Positions 7,808 through 13,915 of a stretch of 13,915 nt of DNA are shown here, in pieces. A model generated the notes under the pieces. It searched no databases. It was not told the origin of the DNA and worked only from the letters and a program-made list of their open reading frames with translations. The stretch covers positions 1 to 13,915 of the forward strand of contig JAGVIF010000105.1 in NCBI GenBank assembly GCA_020056205.1. Reading direction: 5' to 3'. Origin of the DNA: Lentisphaeria bacterium. GTDB taxonomy: Bacteria; Verrucomicrobiota; Lentisphaeria; Victivallales; GWF2-50-93. Made by a program: the position numbers and the translations under genes. Numbering within the stretch: position 1 is the stretch's first letter; each line of letters starts with the position of its first letter.

Positions 7808-8863
7808 TTACAGATAATTTTTAAGTCCTTTTCGCTCCAGCTCTTTAATTATATCGCGGACTTTTTCCGAGCTGTTTTTGTCGGCGATAAGCAGGACATC
7901 GGGGGTGTCAACGACGATGAGATTGCTGACTGCTATCATAGCGACCAGTTTGTCGGATTTGACGAAATTAGAGTGGCTGTCAATGAGTTCGCGCCGGGAT
8001 GAAATGACATTTCCGAGCGAGTCGGACTCCATAATATCGCTTAAAGCCTTCCATCCGCCCACGTCGCTCCATCCGTAATCAACAGGGACGACAACGCTGT
8101 TGCCGCATTTTTCCATAATGGCTGTATCCACAGGTATTTTCAGCATTTTGGCGTATTCGGCCGAGATGTCGGCATTTTCCCCTTCGGCGTCCCATTTTTT
8201 CTTTATTTCGTTCAAGATATTGAAGATTGCGGGGGTTAATTTCTCAAATGAGTCAAGGATGGCGTCTATCCTCCAGAGGAAGATTCCGCTGTTCCAGTAG
8301 TAATTGCCCATTTTGATGAATTTGGCGGCGGTGCGCGCATCCGGTTTCTCCTTGAACTTGGCGACTTTGAAGCTGTCTCCGAGCGGCGCGCCCGCCTCTA
8401 TGTATCCATAACCGGTTGCCGGATAAGCAGGTTTTACCCCGAAGGCGACCAGACAGCCTTTTTCGGCCATTTTTCCGGCGGGTTTGAGGCTTTCGATGAA
8501 AGCTTCGGTGTTTTTTATGACATGGTCCGACGGCAGGACGAAAACGAGATCATCTCCTTTATATTTTCTGGAGAGGAAGAGAGAACTGAGGGCTATGGCT
8601 GGCGCAGTATTCATTCCAAACGGTTCGAGAATAATGTTGCGGACGGGGAGTTCGGGGAGTTCTCTTTCGACAAGCGGCTTTTGGGCATTGGAGGTTATCA
8701 CAAAGGTGTCATCCGGACGGACTGAGCCGGAAAGGCGGTCAAATGTCTCTTTAATCATAGACTTGCCGGAGTTTATTTTAAGATACTGTTTGGGGTTTTT
8801 TTCGCGGCTCATCGGCCAAAATCGCGTGCCGGAGCCTCCTGCCATTATCAGCGCTGTCAACAT
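7808..8863 (-). CDS. manC: Mannose-1-phosphate guanylyltransferase
   Basis: The enzyme makes GDP-mannose from mannose 1-phosphate and GTP in the cytoplasm, feeding polysaccharide, lipopolysaccharide or glycoprotein synthesis. Starting at the ATG at 8863 gives 351 residues. The nucleotidyltransferase signature MAGGSGTRFWPMSREKNPKQ is at residues 7-26, followed by FVLPSDHVI, GYGYIEAG, KFKEKPD, YYWNSGIFLW and VPVDYGWSDVGGW, all characteristic of the type II GMP family. Only the transferase domain is present; the phosphomannose isomerase domain of bifunctional ManC/AlgA (about 470-480 residues) is absent, as in many short bacterial forms. An upstream TTG or GTG start adds about 10 residues, but GGAGGG at 8874-8879 sits 10 bases before the 8863 ATG, which decides the start. 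The 3' end overlaps the convergent RHS fragment. Confidence 0.94.
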   Translation of the reverse strand: MLTALIMAGGSGTRFWPMSREKNPKQYLKINSGKSMIKETFDRLSGSVRPDDTFVITSNAQKPLVERELPELPVRNIILEPFGMNTAPAIALSSLFLSRKYKGDDLVFVLPSDHVIKNTEAFIESLKPAGKMAEKGCLVAFGVKPAYPATGYGYIEAGAPLGDSFKVAKFKEKPDARTAAKFIKMGNYYWNSGIFLWRIDAILDSFEKLTPAIFNILNEIKKKWDAEGENADISAEYAKMLKIPVDTAIMEKCGNSVVVPVDYGWSDVGGWKALSDIMESDSLGNVISSRRELIDSHSNFVKSDKLVAMIAVSNLIVVDTPDVLLIADKNSSEKVRDIIKELERKGLKNYL

Positions 8864-8954
8864 TTTATTGTTTCCCTCCAATAATCCAACCATTCGTAAT
8901 CCCGCAGGATGCCTTCACGGAATCAGGTTTATCATTATGTTTTCTCAATCCCGT

Positions 8955-9884
8955 TCAAAATAAATCCGGCGTATATGGTTTATTTTCAGAGACTTCCATC
9001 TTTTCTTGTCTGCATGAAGTATTTTTTCTTATTTCTGCGGCGATGCTTCTTAGCTCAAGTTCTTCGCATATTGCCTCAAGCGCGGGGTAATTGGGCTTTT
9101 TTCTAAGGAAAGAATTTTCTTCCGCGCCGTTCACGACCGGTATATCTATTATGAGTTTTATCAATTCCCTGTTTTTCGCAAGACGCTCCCGCGACAGCGA
9201 AATGGCGTTTCTTATTTTTTCTCTTTCCACAGAATTTAGTTCCGCGAGAATACGGTCAATAGAGGAAAACTTTCTTATCAGCTTGGCGGCCGTCTTAGGC
9301 CCAACTCCTTCGACCCCCGGAATATTGTCGGAACTGTCGCCAACAAGCGCGAGGTAATCAACAATCTGTTCCGGACGGACTGCGAATTTCGCAAAAACCG
9401 CGTTCTCATCCAACACATCGAAGCCGCCGCGCTTTTTATCAGGAATGAGAAGAGACACATTTTCTTTCACTAATTGCGCGAGGTCTTTGTCGTGGCTTGC
9501 GATGCGGATTCGCGCGTCCGCGAATTTCGCGCAGATGGCGGCTATTATGTCATCGGCCTCGTATCCCTCGGACTCGGAGAGCGCCCAGCCGAACGCCTCC
9601 GTTATTTTTTTCACATAAGGGATTTGCGACAACAGTTCATCCGGCATCGGCGGGCGCGTGGCCTTGTAAGAAGGTTCTATTTTTATTCTGTGGGCTGATT
9701 TGCCTTTGTCAAACACAGCGGCGCCGTATTCCGCCGGATAGTCCCTATCAAGCAGGAGCAATATCTTCGCAAACGCGAAAATCGCATTTGTCGGCTGTCC
9801 GGCCGAATTATTCAGCGGAGGCAGGGCGTAAAACCCCCTGTAAATGTGCGCGTAAGAATCAATTAAAACAAAAGATTTATTCAT
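8955..9884 (-). CDS. Stand-alone 5'-3' exonuclease (DNA polymerase I N-terminal domain type)
   Basis: The 309-residue protein has the FEN/PIN-like 5' nuclease fold with its acidic metal-binding residues: Asp9 (FVLIDS), Asp59 (AVFDKGKS), Glu109/Asp111/Asp112 (YEADDIIA), Asp132 and Asp134 (ASHDKDLAQL), and Asp183/Asp186 (VGDSSDNIPGV). The helix-hairpin-helix DNA-binding segment GVEGVGPKTAAKLI follows at 190-203. Such enzymes remove RNA primers and flaps during lagging-strand synthesis and repair. No polymerase domain follows; the frame stops at 8955 and manC begins 91 bases later. The ATG at 9884 is preferred because the upstream extension would need a TTG start and has no family sequence. The ribosome binding site is weak. 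The tail ends in PYTPDLF, reminiscent of clamp-binding tails. Ordinary PolA could still exist elsewhere. Confidence 0.9.
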   Translation of the reverse strand: MNKSFVLIDSYAHIYRGFYALPPLNNSAGQPTNAIFAFAKILLLLDRDYPAEYGAAVFDKGKSAHRIKIEPSYKATRPPMPDELLSQIPYVKKITEAFGWALSESEGYEADDIIAAICAKFADARIRIASHDKDLAQLVKENVSLLIPDKKRGGFDVLDENAVFAKFAVRPEQIVDYLALVGDSSDNIPGVEGVGPKTAAKLIRKFSSIDRILAELNSVEREKIRNAISLSRERLAKNRELIKLIIDIPVVNGAEENSFLRKKPNYPALEAICEELELRSIAAEIRKNTSCRQEKMEVSENKPYTPDLF

Positions 9885-10031
9885 GAAACTACCAGCAGTA
9901 GAATGCCGCCCGCATTCACCGCCACAAATAGGGGAACAAAACAAAGCCAAAATGAGATCATTTTATTTTATCCTTAAAGTTTTCACTTTGTCGCGGTTCG
10001 GAACTACGGCTGAATTTCACAATCTCCCTCA

Positions 10032-10058
10032 TCTGCCTGTGCGTGGCACGCAGACAGG
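10032..10058. repeat. 27-bp palindromic repeat downstream of pgk (element B core)
   Basis: The stretch contains CTGCCTGTGCGT, GG, CACGCAGACAGG. Its reverse complement matches 13261-13287 with two differences, both in the loop (CC versus TA). It lies in the 236-bp spacer between pgk and the exonuclease gene. The bases to its right (GACTTTCGCAATTGGCTC at 10073-10090) resemble the shared tail of elements A and C. The rest of this spacer shows no gene. Confidence 0.75.
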
Positions 10059-10120
10059 TCGGCGTTGGCTTTGACTTTCGCAATTGGCTCATTCGATTAT
10101 TGTGTGGCAAAATGCGCGAA

Positions 10121-11335
10121 TTACAAGTCGTTCAGCGCGGTTAATCCTGGAAGTTGTTTTCCTTCAAGGAGTTCGAGAGATGCTCCACCGCCTGTTGATA
10201 TGTGGGTCATCTTGGCTGACAATCCGCTCCGGTTGACAGCGGCGACGGAGTCTCCTCCGCCTATTATGCTCAGGGCGCCGCTATCTGCGACCGCTTTGCA
10301 TACTCCCATAGTTCCGTTGGCGAAGTTTGGCATTTCAAAGCATCCCATGGGACCGTTCCACAATATAGTTTTAGCCTTAGCGATGGCGGAAGAAAATTCC
10401 TGAATGCTTTTGGGACCTATGTCGAGCGCCATCCAACCGTCCGGAATATCCTGTCCGACTGTTTGTCGCCGCGCGCCGTTGTCGAACTTGTCAGCGGCTA
10501 TGTTGTCAACCGGAAGCAGGAGACTGACTCCTTTGGAATCAGCCTCTTTCATAATTTCGCGGGCGGTGTCAAGCAGTTCGTTTTCGCAAAGTGAATTTCC
10601 GACATTATGCCCCTGAGCCTTCAGGAAGGTGTAAGCCATTCCGCCTCCGATTATCAGCGAGTCAACTTTTTCTATCAGAGCCTTAAGGACGGCCAATTTG
10701 TCGGAAACCTTTGCGCCTCCGATAATTGCGACGAAAGGCTTTGCGGGATTGGCAACCGCGTCGCCGAGATATTTGATTTCCTTTTCCATCAGAAGTCCGG
10801 CAACGGAAATCGGAATATATTTGCATATTTTAGCGGTTGACCCGTGAGAGCGGTGGGCGGTTCCGAAGGCGTCGTTGACGAAGACGTTGCCGAGTTTGGC
10901 AAGTTCCTTTGCGAAATTCGCGGCCTTTTCCTTGTCCTCGTCGGTTTTTGTTTTCATATCCTCTTCTTTGTGAAAGCGGGTGTTTTCGCATATCATAACT
11001 TCGCCGGCTTTGAGGGCTTTCGCGGCTGAAACAGCCTTTTCCCCTACGCAGTCATCGCAAAATTTCACTTCCCTTCCGAGCAGATTTGACAGGACGCCGA
11101 CAGTCGGTTTAAGGCTGAACTCCGCCTTGATCTCTCCGTCCGGGCGGCCAAGATGACTCAGCAGGACAAGCGAAGCGCCGTTGTCAAGGACATATTTTAT
11201 TGTCGGAACAGCCGCTCTTATTCTCGTGTCATCTTTCACTTTTCCTTCTTTGACGGGCACATTGAAATCAACCCGCATCACAACTTTCGCGCCCTTGAAG
11301 TCTATGTCTCTGACAGTTTTTTTCTTAAAATTCAT
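10121..11335 (-). CDS. pgk: Phosphoglycerate kinase
   Basis: Pgk transfers the acyl phosphate of 1,3-bisphosphoglycerate to ADP, giving ATP and 3-phosphoglycerate in the cytoplasm. The 404 residues match the family's usual length. The N-domain substrate site is present: VVMRVDFNVPVKEGKVKDDTR, LVLLSHLGRPDG, ENTRFHKEED and NDAFGTAHRSHGS. The C-domain nucleotide site is present too: IIGGAKVSDKL, IGGGMAYTFL, WNGPMGCFE and IIGGGDSVAA, then STGGGASLELLEGKQLPGL. The hinge and both lobes are complete. The ATG at 11335 is the only reasonable start; a G-rich GGGGG lies 8-12 bases upstream instead of a clean Shine-Dalgarno. It lies downstream of gapA on the same strand but with a 563-bp spacer and an intrinsic terminator about 25 bases before the start, so its expression may be set by readthrough. 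Confidence 0.97.
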   Translation of the reverse strand: MNFKKKTVRDIDFKGAKVVMRVDFNVPVKEGKVKDDTRIRAAVPTIKYVLDNGASLVLLSHLGRPDGEIKAEFSLKPTVGVLSNLLGREVKFCDDCVGEKAVSAAKALKAGEVMICENTRFHKEEDMKTKTDEDKEKAANFAKELAKLGNVFVNDAFGTAHRSHGSTAKICKYIPISVAGLLMEKEIKYLGDAVANPAKPFVAIIGGAKVSDKLAVLKALIEKVDSLIIGGGMAYTFLKAQGHNVGNSLCENELLDTAREIMKEADSKGVSLLLPVDNIAADKFDNGARRQTVGQDIPDGWMALDIGPKSIQEFSSAIAKAKTILWNGPMGCFEMPNFANGTMGVCKAVADSGALSIIGGGDSVAAVNRSGLSAKMTHISTGGGASLELLEGKQLPGLTALNDL

Positions 11336-11360
11336 CGCTTAAGCCCCCATGTTTTTTTAT

Positions 11361-11397
11361 AAAAAGCCCGGAGAAAAGGTATTTCCCTTCGGGCTTT
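11361..11397 (-). terminator. Intrinsic terminator or attenuator in the pgk leader
   Basis: On the - strand an 8-bp stem AAAGCCCG / CGGGCTTT (arms 11390-11397 and 11363-11370) encloses a second AAGG / CCTT stem, and the 3' arm runs into TTTTT then AT. The T-run ends about 25 bases before the pgk ATG. It could end gapA or spacer transcripts, or act as an attenuator within the pgk leader. Confidence 0.7.
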
Positions 11398-11412
11398 ACC
11401 TAAGTTTTGCGG

Positions 11413-11511
11413 TTCAATCAGCCGAACTTAAACTAAGTTCTTGATAATAAACAATGTATGAACTGCAATGCAGTTCATTAAATTATTCAAATAAGAATTC
11501 GGCTGATTGAA
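11413..11511. repeat. 99-bp inverted repeat, MITE-like
   Basis: The ends are inverted copies: TTCAATCAGCCGAA at 11413-11426 and TTCGGCTGATTGAA at 11498-11511, with partial pairing continuing inwards (CTTA / TAAG with a two-base bulge). At the centre is another palindrome, ATGAACTGCA, A, TGCAGTTCAT at 11458-11478. The whole could fold as one long imperfect hairpin. Flanking bases do not show a convincing target duplication. It has no coding capacity. It could be a miniature mobile element or a regulatory hairpin upstream of pgk. Confidence 0.65.
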
Positions 11512-11860
11512 AAGTAGTCAGAGTTCAGGAGCTAGGATTCAGAATTTCCAATTTCTTTCACCGCAGAGACATAAGGGACACAAGGGACATAAAAATCAAG
11601 AATTCAGGAGTCGGAATTCAGGATTCAGAATGAAAACTCCCGAACATCCTTCTCCCTTCAGTCTTTAGCCTTCCCCCTTTCTCCTTTTTGTTTTTTTCAA
11701 TCCCGCACTCCCTTTTCCTATTTGGTGATTTAAAGATTTGGAGATTTTTCGATCCTTCAATCTCCCAATCATCCAATCACCATATTCTATTAGAGCTTCT
11801 CCCCTGAAACTTAACCACAGATTAACACCGATGAACACTGATTTTGTCTAGTTTCATTTT
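11512..11860. other. Non-coding low-complexity mosaic spacer between gapA and pgk
   Basis: No gene is visible in these 349 bases. They consist of word-like fragments repeated with variation: GGATTCAGAAT occurs at 11535-11545 and again at 11620-11630; ACATAAGGGACACAAGGGAC at 11568-11587 is itself a near-repeat of GGGACA; CT-rich tracts run at about 11636-11715; then comes an imperfect inverted repeat (11723-11782) and an 'ACCACAGATTAACACCGATG' phrase at 11814-11833. Similar phrases are, from general familiarity, common in intergenic DNA of several uncultured phyla. Confidence 0.55.
11723..11782. repeat. Imperfect inverted repeat within the spacer
   Basis: The left arm reads TGGTGATT...GATTTGGAGATT, and the reverse complement of the right arm reads TGGTGATTGGATGATTGGGA then GATTGAA. 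The arms agree over about 20 of 27 positions with a small gap. The whole is built from the short word GATT repeated at 7-9 base spacing, so it may simply be a folded-back low-complexity tract. Confidence 0.5.
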
Positions 11861-11867
11861 GACGGAA

Positions 11868-11890
11868 CCCCGAGGCGTAAGCGCTCGGGG
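11868..11890 (-). terminator. Hairpin just downstream of gapA, without a T-run
   Basis: CCCCGAG at 11868-11874 and CTCGGGG at 11884-11890 form a 7-bp GC-rich stem with loop GCGTAAGCG, starting 8 bases after the gapA stop on the - strand. It is placed like a terminator but is followed by TTCCGTC, not a T-run. It could protect the mRNA 3' end, assist Rho, or be another REP-like palindrome. Confidence 0.4.
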
Positions 11891-11898
11891 CCGGCCGC

Positions 11899-12912
<1,014 letters not shown>

Positions 12913-12946
12913 TTATGTTAAAATTTTTATGAGATTTGAGAGCCAA

Positions 12947-12974
12947 AATATAAAACCAGTATATTCTTTTTCAA
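12947..12974 (-). promoter_or_regulatory. Putative sigma70-type promoter for gapA
   Basis: On the - strand TTGAAA (12974-12969) and TATATT (12952-12947) are separated by 16 bases. Transcription starting near 12940 would leave a leader of about 45 bases before the gapA ATG, with the ribosome binding site inside it. The surroundings are AT-rich, so the chance of a random match is not negligible. Confidence 0.5.
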
Positions 12975-13090
12975 GCTTAGCGCGGAAAAAAATAAAATCA
13001 GGGGTTGATTCCAATTTTGCGGGAGCTACTGCGGAAAATGCAAAATCCATATTTTTATTCTTTATTTTGTGAAAAACAGTTGTCAACGTT

Positions 13091-13190
13091 AGGTAATTGC
13101 AAAACTCGATGTAGAACAAGCCTCCGGCTTGTTTGCCTGCAAGCCAGAGGCTTGCGCTACTTCTTAAAAGCGGAGTTTTGCAACTGGCTC
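13091..13190. repeat. Nested palindrome element between the UroD-family gene and gapA (element C)
   Basis: The outer inverted arms are TTGCAAAACTC at 13097-13107 and GAGTTTTGCAA at 13173-13183. Inside, 13111-13160 can fold as a long hairpin with GTAG and CTAC at its base and the arms CAAGCCTCCGGCTTG (13117-13131) and CAAGCCAGAGGCTTG (13140-13154). Each of those arms is itself a small palindrome. The inner part recurs in the RHS fragment (7471-7492) and the outer arm in element A (1179-1197). No reading frame of substance is present. Apart from this element, the promoter and the repeat at 13261, the 12910-13340 spacer shows nothing recognisable. Confidence 0.75.
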
Positions 13191-13260
13191 TCAATGCTAT
13201 GTTTTTGTGGAAAAACAAACGATTTCACATTTTATTAGATGTCCATATTTACAGGAAGGA

Positions 13261-13291
13261 CCTGTCTGCGTGTAACGCACAGGCAGACAGG
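13261..13291. repeat. Palindromic repeat, second copy of the element B core
   Basis: CCTGTCTGC and GCAGACAGG form the outer arms, with an inner GCGT / ACGC stem. Bases 13261-13287 match the reverse complement of 10032-10058 with two loop differences. It lies 50 bases downstream of the UroD-family stop on the - strand and has no T-run, so a terminator role is possible but unsupported. Confidence 0.75.
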
Positions 13292-13340
13292 GTTCGGTGA
13301 ATATTTACGTTCATACATCGTTTATTACCAAGGACTTAGG

Positions 13341-13915
13341 TTAATATCGGCCGTATTCCTCGACAAGATCACCGACGAGTTTCACGAGGCCGATATCGCC
13401 GTTCGGCGGTACCTGGTCTGCCACACCGAGCATGAATTTGCCGGAATTCTTGTGGATGCGAATAATCTCTTTTACGTGCTTCTCCATAGATTTGGCGTTG
13501 AACGGAGGCGCGAACATAGCGCCGGGAATGCCGCCGAGCAGCAGAATATCGGGACCGGCCATCGAACGAAGGTCTTCGAGAGCGACATCGCCCACCGGCT
13601 TTGGCACGACCGAATCTACGCAGTCTACGCCGGTGGCGGCAAGTTTTTCAAGGGCGCCGCGCAGTGTGCCGTCATTGTGGATCATGGTCCGGTGCCCGCG
13701 TTCGCGCAGCCATCCGGTCCAGCGCCGCAGGTGCGGAGCGATGTATTCGTCGAAGTAGCTACCCATGGTCGAGCCGGACAGGTTTTCGCAGATCATGACG
13801 TAGGAAGACGGACCGGCGGCAATGTGACGGTAGATTTCGTCATTTGCCTTTTCAATAGCCGCGAGAGTCATCTGCATCTGCTCCGGTTCATCGACCAGCA
13901 AGTAGGTGAGATCCA
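13341..13915 (-). CDS. Uroporphyrinogen decarboxylase (URO-D) family protein, C-terminal part
   Basis: The frame is open from the right edge to a TAA at 13341-13343 and gives about 190 residues. The TTG at 13901 is internal, because codons for DLTY precede it in frame. The segments YFDEYIAPHLRRWTGWLRER, HNDGTL (a metal-ligand-like His at a strand end), GVDCVDSVVPKPVGDVALED, ILLLGGIPG and FMLGVADQVPPNGD follow the order of the TIM-barrel C-terminal half in URO-D/MtaA-type proteins. Family members include true haem-pathway HemE and many corrinoid methyltransferase-like or unassigned paralogues. The missing N-terminus and the absence of obvious HemE motifs make a non-haem paralogue more likely. 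No corrinoid protein or haem gene is visible next to it. Confidence 0.8.
   Translation of the reverse strand, partial: DLTYLLVDEPEQMQMTLAAIEKANDEIYRHIAAGPSSYVMICENLSGSTMGSYFDEYIAPHLRRWTGWLRERGHRTMIHNDGTLRGALEKLAATGVDCVDSVVPKPVGDVALEDLRSMAGPDILLLGGIPGAMFAPPFNAKSMEKHVKEIIRIHKNSGKFMLGVADQVPPNGDIGLVKLVGDLVEEYGRY

Larger units (their letters stand above)
7350..7817 (+). pseudogene. RHS/YD-repeat fragment, truncated at both ends
   Basis: The 155 residues consist almost wholly of RHS/YD repeats: TRYDSKGQLTEAYAHD, YGYDAIGNRLRS, FSYNALNQMTNPGYKYDAFG, YSYDLHDRLCEVR, YSYDPLGQRIASEE. Complete RHS proteins are usually well over 1000 residues, carry an export or polymorphic-toxin N-terminus and end with a core DPxG boundary plus a variable toxin tip. 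None of these is present. An in-frame stop (TAG at 7338) lies 12 bases upstream and no strong ribosome binding site precedes the ATG. The 3' end overlaps the convergent manC stop by 10 bases, so the C-terminus has been cut off at that point. It also contains several short palindromes. It is most likely a remnant, though a small expressed protein cannot be excluded. Confidence 0.72.

Noticed and set aside
11413..11511. Riboswitch controlling pgk
   Set aside because: The region is a simple inverted repeat without the conserved core of any riboswitch class I know, and no metabolite link is visible.
12913..12935. AT-rich stretch before gapA as a replication origin
   Set aside because: No cluster of DnaA-box-like 9-mers and no dnaA, dnaN or parAB genes are nearby.
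12913..13218. A 101-residue - strand reading frame upstream of gapA
   Set aside because: It runs through the nested palindrome and over the likely gapA promoter, has no ribosome binding site or recognisable domain, and its residues largely translate repeat DNA.

Overview
The window reads as bacterial chromosome of moderate GC, probably from an uncultured lineage. The mix of a cytoplasmic-looking parallel beta-helix protein, a nitrilase-fold hydrolase, a UroD-family protein, a very large secreted CsgG/TPR/propeller protein and intergenic spacers full of palindromes would suit the PVC group (for example Lentisphaerota) or a similar candidate phylum. No marker gene settles this, so the assignment is a low-confidence inference.

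Layout: everything from 1 to 7817 is on the + strand and everything from 7808 to the right edge is on the - strand, so the two blocks converge at about 7810. The + block holds the 3' end of a HisC-like aminotransferase (1-141), a nitrilase-superfamily hydrolase (152-1087), a parallel beta-helix protein (1277-3451), a large exported protein split by an apparent single-base frameshift (3580-7193), and an orphan RHS/YD-repeat fragment (7350-7817). The - block, in transcription order, holds the 3' part of a UroD-family gene (right edge to 13341), gapA (12894-11899), pgk (11335-10121), a stand-alone 5'-3' exonuclease (9884-8955) and mannose-1-phosphate guanylyltransferase (8863-7808).

The housekeeping part is lower glycolysis: GapA makes 1,3-bisphosphoglycerate and Pgk uses it to make ATP. 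The two genes keep the usual gap-pgk order but are separated by 563 bp. That spacer contains an intrinsic terminator just before pgk, a roughly 99-bp inverted repeat and a mosaic of low-complexity words. ManC supplies GDP-mannose for glycans, and the exonuclease resembles the N-terminal domain of DNA polymerase I.

I do not see a complete defence system, CRISPR array, tRNA, rRNA or intact transposase. The most interesting material is a set of short palindromic repeats in the spacers, one of which also sits in frame inside the RHS fragment, a pair of inverted 27-bp repeats bracketing pgk-gapA, the position of the terminator before pgk, and the architecture of the large secreted protein, which appears to carry two tandem CsgG-like domains followed by TPRs, a propeller and more TPRs.
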